NCBI RefSeq assembly: GCF_019649055.1
Contig: NW_026570338.1
Coordinates: 248,001 to 312,000, forward strand
From: Paramacrobiotus metropolitanus
Taxonomy: Eukaryota > Tardigrada > Eutardigrada > Parachela > Macrobiotidae
Direction of reading: 5' to 3'
Length of the DNA: 64,000 bases
Position numbers and translations under genes: made by a program. This document shows, piece after piece, positions 1-12,367 of this stretch; position 1 is the stretch's first letter; each line of letters starts with the position of its first letter. The notes under the pieces were generated by a model, which had not been told where the DNA came from, did no database searches, and worked only from the letters and a program-made list of their open reading frames with translations.

Positions 1-396
1 GTGGTACATACAGGTACGTGTAAACCCCACCATTTAATTAGTTTAATTTAATTTGAGTCAGTGCAGGTAGCCCATATCCGGCTAGGATGACCTCTAACAT
101 GGGATTTTAAACTTGGCTGTAGAAACGCTGAACAGAAAACACTAACGAGTGTTTTATCCATAACAATCGAACAGATGAGCGCATTCAGACTAATAATAAA
201 TTAATAGTGACATACGTACAATATAGGTAACATTCTAGAATTATACAAGAAAGGATACCCGTCAGATCAACTGTATGTTATTAGCTTATAACTGCAATCA
301 CGTTCTGCTGCAGTTGTACACGGCGGGCCTGGAATACTGCAAGGCGACAACAACCACAGCCACTTCGACGACAACCACTATTGGAGGTGGTTAGCG
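1..396 (+). CDS. Possible 3' end of a spliced gene entering from the left edge (partial)
   Basis: The window opens with a strong donor-like sequence (ACAG|GTACGT at 13/14). An acceptor (CTGCTGCAG) ends at 316 and is followed by an open stretch to a stop near 396. In the frame I prefer, the terminal exon would read LYTAGLEYCKA and then a Thr-rich tail. A second frame, ending at about 412, is also open and His-rich. No domain is visible, and the frame cannot be fixed without the upstream exons. An AATAAA lies at about 583. The call rests only on the splice-site pair and the open tail, so it is weak. Confidence 0.3.
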
Positions 397-1408
397 TGAT
401 TGATTGGATGGAGCGTTAGATTGATTACCACATATTTCGACAAATTCGAGTACAACAAATATCCGAAAAAAAAGCCATCTTTCACATAATTATATAAGCC
501 GCTATTAATATACTGTACGTATATTCCTGCTTACTCGTCAGCCCATATTGCGTGCGACGTCACGGTTACCGTTATCAAAGCAAAATAAACTGCAAGAGCG
601 GTTAAAGTGCATGCAGATTATGATATGCAAATTTTCTTCCCTCGTATCTGTCTTCCGTTTCGAAAACAATAAAATTACTGCTTCAAAGACGATGCAAACA
701 GTACATCTGAATTAGTGACCTTCGAGCTGTTTCGTACAAGTTACAATCAAAACTGATAGTCCAGTTAACATATGGAACTGAAACACGAGGAATCTTAATG
801 CAAAGTAAAATGCTGCTGTATTTGGTAGTTTGTCGATTAAAAAAGGAACCTCAGCAGCATTCAAGCACCCTCACTGATACGTGCGGCGCGATGGCGGAAC
901 AGTGTATGGAAAGCGGGCCGACCGCAATAAAGGGGAGGGACCGGACGGGTGCCCGCGATTGTGCAAGCAGGAATTGCCACCTAATGCTGTATGGTGGTAC
1001 ATGCCTTCTTTTGATTAAAGTAACGGCAGAAAGTGGGACTGACATTAAGGCTACAATTTGTCTTGTCAATCACAGGGAAGTTGAGTTTTAGCGGCATGTC
1101 AACAACAATTTCACAAGCAAACTTGCATATCACTTATTGAAAACCACTAAACGAGCTTGTTGCAAAACAAAGTGCAATAACGGCTTTTCATAGGAAACCG
1201 TCAGAAAACAGAGTAGCATCTTTTGGCGACGTAAATCACAAGTTTGGATCTAATGCTGATGATAAAACTAGACGGTAGACGGAGCATAACGAAATTAGAA
1301 TAACATCAGCGACATACAAAATCTATTGACACATTTTCGCTACACGTCGGTTAATCCAATTACACAGTGCGGAAGGACAGAATGTCGTAGCCAAAGCAAA
1401 GTAGAAAC
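397..1408. other. Spacer with the duplicated 3' flank of the F-box genes
   Basis: No convincing gene. The stretch from about 840 to 1300 resembles 10000-10400 and 13330-13760, sharing phrases such as ATTTGTCTTGTCAAT. Each lies just downstream of a minus-strand F-box copy, so the tandem duplication unit includes 3' flanking DNA. Confidence 0.6.
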
Positions 1409-3279
1409 CTACTTGAGCAAGACCTTCATCAGCTTGATGAGGGAATGCAGCGCCACCCGTGACAGTTTCTCCAGCTCCAGATCATGCTAACACAACACTT
1501 CTTTCCGCGTTAATGCAGCCATGGACGCGGATCCGCCGTCTGCATCGCACACAACGCCTGCAAACACGAGAACCGCTTCCACAAAGCAATCCGGATTTCG
1601 TTCTGTCAGTCGCCTTCTAACTTACCTTGCAGTCTGCAGACCAAGACCGAACAGTTTTTACGCCGACTCGATAACCGGCCGCGTGCATGGAGTGGGCTTA
1701 ACCAATTGGCCAGGCGAGTTAAATCCGTGTTTGTACTTTGTCGGCAGTGACAACTCCGTTTCCAAGGGGTTCCACAGCAAACCGCCCAGATCGCCAGTGA
1801 AGCGCTGTCGGTAGATGGGATCACGGACACGGGTCCAGAACCCAGTGACGATCCTCCAAGCGAGTGATACTCGGTGGAAACTTGTTTCATAGTGATGATG
1901 CATTCAATCAGCCGAATGTTCTCACACGGAAGATTCCGACATGCGAAGATGGTACTCGTGAACTTACGCTCGCGTTCGGATAGCCTTTGACAGACGCACA
2001 AGGAACTGTGCAGACGGCACTGCAATCCGAACAAATGGATGCATGTCAACTTGATGCCGAGATTGCGCTGTGCAGTCAAGTAAGTGAAAATATCGAACAC
2101 TTCCATGATCGGCATTCTCTTGGTCTGGCATTGCTGTTCCATCACAGCAACGTGTTTCGTGGATGACGACAGGCGCTTGAAGAGAACTGAGGCCATAAAA
2201 CAGGCTGATGCAGAATGTCCTTTTTGATCTTCCATAAGCAAGGCAGCGCTTTCAAAAACAACGTTGGCCCATAACGAAGCCGACCCCGAAATGGCGTATC
2301 ACTTTGCACACACAGGGCGCAGTCGGGCCTGCGATACAGTGTCCAGATTGGAGAAAACTTCCGTCCACAATTCCGTAGGCAACAGAGGGAGTTCATTTAC
2401 TGCCGAAATCTGGACTAACGGCTCTGGCATAATGGATCTCAATCGCGACTTGTGAAATCTGCCAGCACTTTTCTGTAAAATAGCAGCACATGTCAGCATA
2501 ATACTCGTTAGTAAATATGCACCCCAACTGAAGCGAAAACATTCAATAATAAATATGCACCACCACTGAAGCGAAAACATTCTACTTACCAGTTTGGTTG
2601 TCGTACAATTGTCGTCAGGTTCTCCTCCCGCAGCGGATCTTCGCTGAATGTATTCCAAACAGTCGTCCATAATGTCCACACACACTGCACGGAAAGAATT
2701 CTCGAGAAAGTAAATCATGCGCTGTAAATATGGTTTATCAAACGTCCTGGCTGTCCTTCGATAACTTTCCGGCAGCCGCATAGTGTGCTTAGTAAACGTC
2801 CACTTCTCGACGCAATTCTTGGGTGGATCCGCGGCTGATTTGCGATACTTGTCCCAAATCTTTATTCGTGCATCGATCGACACATTCCAGCGGATACTAG
2901 TCATGGGAACAACATCCAAATACACCTGCGGTGTCCCGCGGTGGACAAGGGCCACACGGTAGTCGGAGGCGTAAACGATGCGGCTGGCCTGGTTAACAAG
3001 TTCTGCGGGGAACCACATCCACGCACCGGATGCACTGTCACGCATCAGGACTTCTGCGCTCCGTCCAGGCTGATGCAATGTTCGGGAGAAACCGCTGCGG
3101 TACTGTTGCTTATCAAGAGGGAAGGCCAGGTAAAAAGGGGTGAACTGGCGTCGGCGGCCGGGACACAGGAAGTCGACGAAAAGGCCTTCGTCCGCCACAT
3201 CCACCACGCGTCCACAACGCAGTAGACCGTCGTCTCCCAGTACGTCCACGCTGTTCCACGGGAGGCTTTTTAGAGCCAT
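1409..3279 (-). pseudogene. F-box/SH3-like family gene, copy A (decayed)
   Basis: Four exons by alignment to copy C: 3279-2590, 2472-1626 and 1557-1409, with canonical GT-AG junctions (CTG|GTAAGTAG donor, TTACAG acceptor). Exon 1 opens with MALKSLPWNSVDVLGDDG, the family start. It carries an SH3/Tudor-like N-terminal region (GRVVDV, DFLCPGRRRQF). Exon 2 begins with the F-box (LPTELWTEVFSNLD). The conserved Trp of the F-box (CATWDALL in copy C) is a TGA at 2301-2299. The segment at about 1740-1860 is read in a shifted frame and then partly returns. The last exon has a TAA where the other copies have Tyr (LHYRG). These lesions make it a pseudogene unless some are consensus errors. F-box proteins normally act as substrate adaptors of SCF ubiquitin ligases. 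Confidence 0.75.
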
Positions 3280-4004
3280 TGTCGAAAGCTACAAATCCAA
3301 GTGGACTCCTCCAACCGATCCTGCTAATACCGAGAACAAGCTTGGTATCACATAACGGACTTGCGATTACATGTAGATTCTTGTGATTTAAATTCTTAAC
3401 TGGATCGCGGCCCCCTTTTCGTAATCTCCTTCAGTGACGAAGACGGTCTACCGATTTTAAGCGTATTTACGTGTACGTACAAGGTACAACGTTTTTATTA
3501 TCGTATAAATTCAGTTTAATAGCTGCATCAGTGTAGTTGTACCGGTACGTATTCCGCCTAAACTTCAGAGCTGAAATTTCCTAATATTTTGCGGTAGAGG
3601 GGCGGTGCACTGAGCGGTGCAATCACGCTCAGTGGCTGTATGCGTGGCCTAACGAACAGTGGCCTAGAGCAGCTCAACTGCCAAATTTAGAGGGAGAGTA
3701 CGCGATTGTTCCGCAAGTATTTGAATGGTACAGGAACTCTTGTTAGCATTCCAGCATCTTGCCAATAACTGCAAAAATGTATAGCGACAGCATTCCCGCA
3801 ATCAACATGGCATATCATTTATTTTACTGATCGAAACTATACTGGAAAATATAAGTAGTTAACATCCTTTCATCCCAAACAGTGAAAAAGAAGCCGCTGA
3901 ATACATTAATTTAAGTACTCACAATATCTAGGCTTGCGTTTGTTGCTGACGTTACAAGATTCTCCCTGTACATCAATGTTAAGAAAGTTAAATGACTAAC
4001 TTAG
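3280..4004. other. Intergenic spacer, 5' flank of F-box copy A
   Basis: No gene seen. The first 100 bp (CCAACCGATCCTGCTAA and neighbours) are shared with the 5' flanks of copies B, C and D. They are probably part of the conserved promoter and leader of this family. Confidence 0.6.
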
Positions 4005-4611
4005 TCAGGCTGGCATCGTTGGCATGCCGCAGTTCGAGCAAGGAAAGCAACCGATCACCTGACTGAGGGAACGCAGTGCAGTACGAGACAGCTTCTCCAT
4101 CTCCAGATCCTGGAGACCGTCCACACACCACTTCTTCCCGCGGTAATGCAGCGATGGACGCGGGTCAGCCGTTTGCGCTGCGCACAATGCCTGCAACCAG
4201 GAAAAGCATGCGTTTCCATGAAGTGTCTGGGACGATAGCCGCCTTACCTTGCAGACTGCGGTATACTTTCCTGTGCGCCTTGGCAAGCGGTTTTGTCCTG
4301 GTAAAAATCTGGACAGGTCAGCTAATTTTATAGCACCTGGCATGGGCAGCCCCGCCTCCAGGGCGCTCCACAGCGCACAGTTGAGATCGCCAGCAAAGCT
4401 CAGTCGGCGCAGACGAATATAAGCGGAAGGCACACATCTAACTTTACAAGGGTAACAAATGCTTTAAGCACAGCGATCCAGAGTGATGGTGCACTTAATC
4501 AACCGAATGCTATCACAGAAACTCTTTTGATACGCACGGGTGTTGCTATTTGCTACAATGGTGTTGGCACGCTGCTGAAGATAAGGATGAAGGCCGCATT
4601 CGAATTCCGAA

Positions 4612-4660
4612 TAGTCGCTTTCGGAATCCGGATAGTCGTTTTCGGATTCCGGATAGTCGT
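4612..4660 (-). repeat. 21-bp minisatellite inside F-box copy B
   Basis: Two to three copies of a 21-bp unit (AGTCGTTTTCGGATTCCGGAT on the plus strand) add acidic Asp-Tyr-Pro heptads. Copies A, C and D lack the repeat, so it expanded after the duplications. Confidence 0.7.
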
Positions 4661-5888
4661 ACGACGAACGGTTCAGCAGACAGTATTCCAGTCCGAACAG
4701 ATGGATGCCCTTTAACTTGATGGAGGCATTGCGTTGTGCACTGAAGTGGAGGATGTCGAACACTTCCTCAAGGTCCATTTCCCCCATACGCTGTCGTCGG
4801 TCAGCCACAACAATGTGTTTCGTGGACGGACTGAGACGCTTGAAGATAGCTGCGGTCATTAAACACACTGGCGAAAGACACCCGCTCAGATCTGTCTTGC
4901 TGAAGGCAGCGCTGTCGAGAACGACATTAGCCTTGAAGTAAGTCGAATCCAGAACGGCGTGCCACAATGCGCATACAGGGCGAAGCCTACTCTGAGTCAC
5001 AGTGTCCAGACACAGGAAAACTTCCCTCCACAATTCCGCCGGCAACACAGCGGCTTCATGCAGTGCAGACATCGGGACGAACAGCTCCGTATACAGACCG
5101 CATATAATTAACCGCATCCGTGACATGAATTTAAGCAGCGCGCTGTGAAAACTCTGGAGCTTTGTCTGCAAAATTCTACCATTACATGTCTGGATTGGTA
5201 AACACATTCCACAACGTAAGCCCATTATTCTTACCAGTTCTTTCGTGCCAGATGCGGATTGACGTTGAATCACTTGAATGTACACCAAACAGCCGTCCAC
5301 ATGGCCCACGCAAACAGCATGGGCAGCATTCTGGAGACGGTAATTCATCACTCTATTACGGTGCTTCAGCGTTGCTGCAATCACTGTCGCGGGAAATCCT
5401 TCAGGCAGTCGCATAGCGCGCTTAACAAACGTCCCTTTCTCCACGCATTTCTTTGGCACATCCACCACCGATTTGCGATATTTGTTCCCGATTTTTTTCC
5501 GCTCATCGGTGGGCGCCTTCCATCGAATACGCTTCACCAGAACCGCATCCGCATACTCCTGCGGTGTCCCGCGGTGGATGATGACCACGCGATAATCGGC
5601 GTGAACCTTATCGCGGGCCCGAATGACTAGTTCCGCCGACAACCACGTCCACGCACCAGAGGCATTGTCTGGGATCAGGACTTCCACGGCCCGCTCAGAA
5701 TGGGCTGGTGTCAGGGGCAAATCTTTGCGCTGCATGTACTTACGGCCATCTTGAAGGTAGACTCGGTCAAAAGGGGTGAATTCGCGCCGGCGATTGGAGC
5801 ACAGGAAGTCGATGAAAAGGCCTTCGTCGGCCACATCCACCACCCGTCCGTACTGGAAGCGGCCGTTGTCTCCCAAGACGTCGACGCT

Positions 5889-5899
5889 GTTTGCTGGGT
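5889..5899. repeat. Left target-site duplication of the MULE
   Basis: GTTTGCTGGGT, identical to 8893-8903 on the other side of the element. Confidence 0.85.
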
Positions 5900-8892
5900 A
5901 TCATCCCATTTCGCCAACGGGACATTTCGCCAACCGGGTAATTTGCTCCCGTTTACTGAACTACAGTACTATGCTATAAGACATCGTATATATGCCATTA
6001 GCATTAATGCACACGGCTCAACGCTACACTTACGTACAGATTGTACATCGTAGAATGTGATTCGAAACTGAGCGGCACATGAACAATTGCTGATGTAAAT
6101 GAGTCGATTCGAAGTCATTACTCACATGTCAGTCATATTATGAGCAAGGCTGATTAAGCGTAAAATCGAACCCTCAGTACCACTTTTAATATGTGCACAG
6201 AAAAAGCCGTTGGATAATCATAAATTTCGTATTAACCACAATTTTCCAGCTTTTCTGTCTACGTTTTTACATAGCAGGGCGCAGATAATTAACTGCCTAG
6301 TTAATTATGACGGAAATAACGTTTTCTTTTACCAACCGCAAATGCAAGGTGTTGAATTACAAAGGTTATGAGTATATCGAATTCTGGAAACGCGCAGAAG
6401 ACAGAACGGATAATTGTCAGAATTGGCGTTGCCGAGAAAGAGCCCACTGCAGTGCTCGTTTATATTATGCCGATGGCGAAGCTGTTGAGCGCGGACAGCA
6501 TTCTCATGCCCCGGATGTCATAAAGGTTACTGCAAAATCAGCAAGGCAGGCGTTGAAGGTTCGTGCAACCAATACAGTGGAGCGACCACGGCAGATCATT
6601 GACGAAGTTCGCGCCGGGATGCCTGTATATGCTGCAGTAAAAATGTCCTCTTACAACGCTCTTGCCAAAACCATTGGACGCCAAAGAAAAGCGGAAGGTA
6701 TCCCTACTGGTCGTGTAACTTGCTTAGCTGATATCGATGGCAGTTATTTTCTGAAAGAAACAACACGCAATGAATCCGTGCTAATTGCCGATACTGGTGC
6801 AGAAGACATTCATCGGATTATTGTGTTCGGAGATCCGAAATGCTTCGATTATCTGGAGAGAACAAATGTTTGGCTCAGCGATGGCACCTTCAGCGTTAGC
6901 CCGCCTGTTTTCACGCAGTTGTACACGGTGCATGCGGATGTTTGTGGTGCAACGGCTCCGCTTATTTATGCGCTATTGCCAAATAAATGTGAGCTCACTT
7001 ATCGACGCTTTTTCACAATAATCCGTGACGCACTGATGCAGAAAAGTGGATCTGAAGAAGTCGGACCCGAATATATGCTGATGGATTTCGAACAGTCGGC
7101 TGTCATTGCGTTCCGAAATGTTTTCACCACGTCAAAATTAAGAGGTGAAATTAAAACAATATTTTTATTAATGGAATAAATTGTCTTATTTTTATGCAGT
7201 TAAAGTAAATAATGAAATATATGAAATATTCAGGTTCTCTGTATGTGCTTAATTTCTTTGAATTTTGTTATTTTACAACAGCTATTATTATTTGTGCTAA
7301 TTGTTATTTTTTGTTTTCATGATTACAAATTTTTATGCAATAAATATAATTATTTGATCGTTATTTAGTTGTTGTTGGCTGGCATTAATTACTACTAATT
7401 TAACGCACTTATATCACGATTTTCAAAGAATACGCCGGTACTACTGCTGTTAGTGAAAGCAGAAATACTACTAACAATGATTGATTATTAATAATTATTA
7501 TCACTTGTTCCTGATTATTAACTGTTATTAATAATTATTGTTCATTACGGTTAATTATTATCTGCTAGAAATTCTATGCTGTACTTTATATAAATTTTTT
7601 TTGTATAATAAAAAATTTAATTTGAAAACTAATAATAAAAATTTGTTCTTAAATTCTTAAAATCAATGAAAATAAAAAAGTTTTGCAAATAATTAACTTA
7701 CAGGTTGCAACTTCCACTTCGGACAAAGCCTGTACCGGAAACTCGTTGCCCTGGGACACGGGCCCCTTTACGCGATCAATGCTGAGTTCAACATTTCCTG
7801 TCGCATGCTTTTTGCCCTCGCGTTCGTGCCGGTACAGGATGTGGAACGAGCGCTTATGGAACTGCTGGACGCGCCATTTTTCCCGTTCAAACACAACGAT
7901 GTGTTCATCGAGTATTTGAAAACAACATACGTCGGCGAAACAACAACTATGTTTCGAGTAACCGGTTGTCGTATTAAACGCCCTTTGTATCCTGTTGAAT
8001 TTTGGAGCTGTGTGGATAGACTGGAGCAGGATATTCACCGTACGACCAATCGCCTAGAAGCTTGGCACCGAACGTTTTCTGATGTGGTTAATAAAGACCA
8101 TCCCGGCATCTATCAGTTTTTCAACCTACTGTGTCGGGAAATTGTTCACCAGCAAACAGAGGCAGCTTCACGCATGGCAGGTGAAATTCCTAAACAAAGG
8201 AAGCAATACCTCGAGGTCACCAAGCGGCTAAAAAACGTTGCGTCCAACTACGGGCAAATCGATACGATCAGCTATCTGAGATCGGTTGCCATTAATCTGG
8301 AAATCATGTTGTAAAGTTTCATGGTCAAACTGCAGCGCAGCAGCTTGTATTATAATTCTGACTTTAGCTTCATACTCATAATGGCTTACTTACTAATATT
8401 AATATTAATAATTTGTATTTGTGCAAAATTACGTAGCAACACTTTCATTTCCATTTTTGTTCTTGGAATTGGCATTCGATAGTGTGCGTAACATGCCGAC
8501 ATATATTTTGAGTTTCGCATTTCCGCCGAATTCGGTGCTGGACGTAATCGCCTTTTGATACGTTCCTGCTAATTATTTTACCTTGCATGGCAAACTGTCA
8601 GTTATGGTTAAAAATGGAAAATACTTGTAAATACTTTTTCTGTTCTTTTTGTAGTATTACAATGGGTGAATGTCCTGCAGTACGTATGTATTTATTGTAC
8701 ATTTAAAATAAAAATGCATCTAAAATTTGCTGCTATGGCCAGCCAAGAGTGCCATATGCTAATTGTCCTGTAGACTAAGGCCGCTAAACGTACGGTACTG
8801 TAGGCTAAGTACCCTGTAGGCAGTTGGCGAAATGTCTGGTTGGCGAAATGTCCGGTTGGCGAAATGTCCGGTTGGCGAAATGGGTGGTAGCC
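5900..8892 (+). mobile_element. Complete MULE-type DNA transposon with FLYWCH-MULE transposase
   Basis: A 2,993-bp element bounded by 11-bp direct repeats GTTTGCTGGGT (5889-5899 and 8893-8903), in the 9-11 bp range known for Mutator-like elements. The ends are inverted repeats built from a tandem 16-bp unit (CATTTCGCCAACCGGA): two copies at the left (5907, 5923) and four at the right (8824-8884, reverse). It carries one spliced transposase gene in plus orientation. It sits inside the first coding exon of F-box copy B, whose sequence closes perfectly across the insertion. Both ends and the transposase appear complete, so the insertion is probably recent. Confidence 0.88.
6307..8314 (+). CDS. 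MULE transposase with N-terminal FLYWCH-type zinc finger
   Basis: Two exons: 6307-7144 and 7704-8314. They are separated by a 559-bp AT-rich intron (AGAG|GTGAAA ... TTACAG|GTTGC, phase 1), giving about 482 residues. Residues about 1-60 match a FLYWCH zinc finger (FTNRKCKVLNYKGYEYIEF, then WRCRERAHCSARLYY and GQHSH). The MULE DDE core shows WLSDGTF (first Asp), LMDFEQSA (second Asp) and, in exon 2, RLEAWHR (Glu). Exon 2 opens with the family signature GCNFHFGQSLYRKLVALG, followed by RMLFALAFVP. The splice therefore rebuilds a motif that neither exon carries alone, which is good evidence that the intron is real. The product should cut and paste the element through its terminal repeats. No stop or frameshift is seen. 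Confidence 0.88.
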
Positions 8893-8903
8893 GTTTGCTG
8901 GGT
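8893..8903. repeat. Right target-site duplication of the MULE
   Basis: GTTTGCTGGGT, identical to 5889-5899. The following bases continue F-box copy B towards its 5' end. Confidence 0.85.
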
Positions 8904-10513
8904 GGATTCTTGAGGCCGTTGTCGTGGCAACAATCCGAGTGCCTTTTCCAACCGATCCTGTTAATGCCAGGAACTAAATTATTACTTGAATTTATCTTAT
9001 TCCGTAGCGTGAGCACTCCCGCAACTTAGCAGCGACTGTTCTGCCAACCTTCCCTAATTTTAATCCGATGGTCTGATGCCCCTCGAAACTGTTACATAAG
9101 AACAGCTCTTACCCAGGTTGGGTCGTTTACAGGAGAATACAGCGAGGCTGGAGTTTCAGAAAAAAGGAGTTTTTGCACACGCAGTACGTAGTAAACTTTC
9201 ATATAATACCGGCCGCTGCGACAGTTCGATTACCCCTCGCGAAATTGAGAAGTACAAATATAAAATTAATATTCTTCGGTATCAGTCGGATATGCTGTAT
9301 CAGGTCGTACTTGTCTGTGTGCTCAGCTCTTGGAAGCTAAAAAAGAGTGCTAACTGATATTTCTCAGAAATATTGGCATTTTCGGACTTACTTATCCTAC
9401 AGCTTAGGACAAAATGGTCGCATACCCAACATCTCCACATTCAGTACGAATGCAGCGCAGCGCACTGTACGACTGAGTTCAAAATATCCGTTTCGTACAA
9501 GTGCACTGCACCGCTTGCGTACAGAATGCTGGGTATGGGGCTATGCGACCATTTAGTCCTACATTGTACCTGGTAGCCATTTCGAGAAAGCCGCTGGATA
9601 GGAGCTTAAGGGCACAAGTATGCTGATGTCGGTACTATTCGTACAGCGAAAGAGCCGCACCGTAAGTACTGTACTCGCACACGCGCAAGCAACCGCACTA
9701 CAAAATTAATAAGTACCCAATGCGGCGAGCTTGATACAGTGTATTTTTGCAGATACCGGTATTAAACGTACGTATCTGCATTCATACCTGTCCGGCTGTC
9801 ACGAGGGTCACGGTAATTGTAAAGCGAAACAACTGAACCGATAAGGGACTTGTTAAGGAGCACTGGGTTATGTTCGCGATATCGTCTACGCTCCATGAAT
9901 AGCGTCTGGAAACTCTACCGTTGGCGGTTTTGTTGGCTGTTGCATTACTAATCCGTACAGCTAATTATGCTGCGACCTCCTTTTTGTGCTGCCGCATCCG
10001 TACAGTACTGTACCGTCGGCGAGCACTCACTAAAAAACTTCCTTTACAGTTAGTGTTGCATTATCTGGCACTCTGCGAAATTGACGCCGAATGTGGTATA
10101 CGCTTTCGTTTTAACAGTTTGACGGCAGAAATCGTGATTGAAATGAAGGTCAGAATTTGTCTTGTCAATCGCAGGAAACTAGGAAAGCATAAATAAGTAC
10201 ACACTGACAATTTCAAAACCAAACTAGCATGCTGCAGAGTAACTTGTTGCAAAGCAAAATGCAGACAACAGTTTCTCATACCAAAAAGATTGAAAGAGCG
10301 GCATCTTTGGATGACTAAAACACAGAAGTCTGGATCAGCTGCTGATAATACTAAACTGTTGCAAAGGCATAACGAAATAAGAAGAATGTCAGCGACAAAG
10401 CTTGCAATATTGACACATCTGCGCTGTACTCAGGTAACAGGTTAACCCAATAACACTTCCAATAACACGCAGTGCGGAAGGACACCATGACGTAGCCAAA
10501 ACAAAGTGAACAA
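8904..10513. other. Spacer between F-box copies B and C
   Basis: Starts with the displaced 5' end and leader of copy B (8904-8980). From about 10000 it carries the 3' flank shared with 840-1300 and 13330-13760. ORFs at 9118-9576 and 9921-10196 show no recognisable domain and no splice support, so I call no gene. Confidence 0.5.
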
Positions 10514-12367
10514 CTACTTGGGCAGAGCTTCCATCAGCTTGATGAGGGAACGCAGCGCCACCCGTGACAGTTTCTCCAGCTCCAGACCCTGCAGACCATC
10601 CACACACCACTTCTTCCCGCGGTAATGCAGCGAGGGACGCGGATCCGTCGTTTGCAACGCGCACAACGACTACAACACGAGCACCGCTTCCATAGAGCAA
10701 TCCGGATTTCGTTCTGGAAGTTGCCGCAAACTTACCTTGCTAACCGTGACCGAATACTGTTCAGCCCGCCTCGTCAAACGGTCGTGTGCTTGGAGTGGCG
10801 TGGAGTGGCATCGTGCGCTTGGTAGGCGTAATAGATTGGCCAGGCGAGTTAATTCCGTGTCAGTCGGCACCGAGAGTCCTGCTTCCAAGGCACTCCACAG
10901 CGCGCCGTCAAGCTCGCCAGAAAAGCGCTGTCGGTAGAGGCTAATGTAACATGGATCCAGTGAAACACCTCCACTCGAGTGGTATCTGGAGAAAGCTCTG
11001 CATTTCACAGTGATAGTGCACTGAATCAGCTGAATATTCTCACAGCGAAGACTGCGACATGCCATGATGGTATTCGTAAAATTACTACAAGTGGACTGAA
11101 GAAGCCCGTATTCAGGTAGCTCTTGATGGTTGCACAAGCAACTTGGCAGACAGCACTGCAATCCGAACAAATGGATGCATTTCAACTTGAGGCCGGGATT
11201 GCGTTGCGCAGTCAAGTATTGAAGAATATCGAACACTTCCATAATCTGCATTCTCTCCGTCTGGCATTGCTGGTCAACCACAACAACGTGCTTTGTGGAT
11301 GAGGAGAGGCACTTAAAGAGAACTGAAGCCATAAAATACGCTGATGTAGAACATCCTTCTCGATCTTCCATAACGAAGGCAGCCCTGTCGAAAACAACGT
11401 TGGCCTTGAGATAAGCCGAACTCAAAAGGGCGTCCCACGTTGCACACACAGGGCGCAATCGGGCCTGCGTTGCAGTGTCCAGATTGGAGAAAACTTCCGT
11501 CCACAATTCCGTTGGCAGCAGAGCCAGTCCATCAGCTGCTGCAAGCTGGACTAACGGCTTTGGCTCAATGGATCTCAATAGCGCCTTGTAAAATCTGCTA
11601 GCAAATTTCTATAAAATAGAAATTGCCGCCATAATATCGTTGGAACATATGCACCACAACTGAAATCGAAACATTCTACTTACCAGTGCGTTTGCCGTAC
11701 GACTATCTTTGGGTTCCGCTCCAGCATTACATCGGCGCTGAATGTACACCAAACAGTCGTCCACAATGTCCACATACACTGCACGGGCAGAATTCTCGTG
11801 AAAGTAAATCATCCGCTGCAAATATGGTTTTTCATCAAATTTCTTGGTACGACTTTCCGGCAGGAGTAAAGTGTGCTTAGCAAACGTCCACTTCTCGACG
11901 CACTTCTTCGGTAAATCCACGGCCGATTTACGATATTTGTTCCCGATCTTTATTCGTCCATCGACGGACATATTCCAGCGGATACGAGCCATGGGAACCA
12001 CATCCACATACTCCTGCGGGGTTCCACGGTGAACGATGACCACACGGTAGTCAGAGGCGTAACCGATGCCGCTGGCCTGACTGACGATTTCCGTGGGGAA
12101 CCACATCCACGCATTAGATGCACCGTCACGCATCAGGACTTCTGCTTTCCATCCAGGTTGGTGCTGTGTTTGGGAGAAACCGCTGCGGTACTGTTGCTTA
12201 TCAAGAGGGAAGGCCCGGTAAAAAGGGATGAATTGACGTCGGCGACCGGAGTACAGGAAGTCGACGAATAGCCCTTGGTCCTCCACATCCACAACGCGTC
12301 CATAACGCAATAGACCGTCGTCGCCCAGCACGTCCACGCTGTTCCATGGGAGGCTTCTTAGGGCCAT
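10514..12367 (-). CDS. F-box protein with N-terminal SH3/Tudor-like region, copy C (intact)
   Basis: Three exons: 12367-11684, 11608-10736 and 10669-10514, all phase 0, encoding about 570 residues. The start is MALRSLPWNSVDVLGDDG because all paralogs align from that Met; the longer upstream frame is not conserved. Residues about 10-140 have the look of tandem SH3/Tudor/Agenet-like strands (RYGRVVDV, DFLYSGRRRQF, VLMRDGASNAWMWFP, YRVVIVHRGTPQEY). The F-box begins near residue 259 (LPTELWTEVFSNLD...LRPVCATWDALL). A region rich in short Cys/Leu segments follows (CIHLFGLQCC, CENIQLIQCTIT), perhaps degenerate leucine-rich repeats. The C-terminus is SLHYRGKKWCVDGL...LPK. By analogy it is an SCF adaptor; its substrate is unknown. 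It is the only one of the four copies with no lesion seen. Confidence 0.85.

Larger units (their letters stand above)
4005..8919 (-). pseudogene. F-box/SH3-like family gene, copy B, split by a MULE transposon
   Basis: Exons by homology: about 8919-8904 joined to 5888-5235 (first exon, split by the transposon), then 5165-4248 and 4190-4005. Removing 5900-8892 and one 11-bp repeat restores an alignment of equal length to copies A and C across the insertion. The position of the start ATG is ACG here (8919-8917). A TAA at 4466-4464 interrupts exon 2 after CTITLDRCA; the same frame resumes and reaches the typical end region (SLHYRGKKWCVDGL). The C-terminus (QVIGCFPCSNCGMPTMPA) differs from copy C. 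Between about 4612 and 4660 a 21-bp tandem repeat encodes an acidic heptad (DYPESEN, DYPDSES). F-box: LPAELWREVFLCLD. The last intron is about 57 bp. Loss of start, separation from the promoter and a stop make this a pseudogene. Confidence 0.8.

Noticed and set aside
798-1091. 97-codon plus-strand ORF
   Set aside because: It lies in duplicated 3' flank DNA; the copies at 10 and 13.4 kb do not keep it as a conserved protein.
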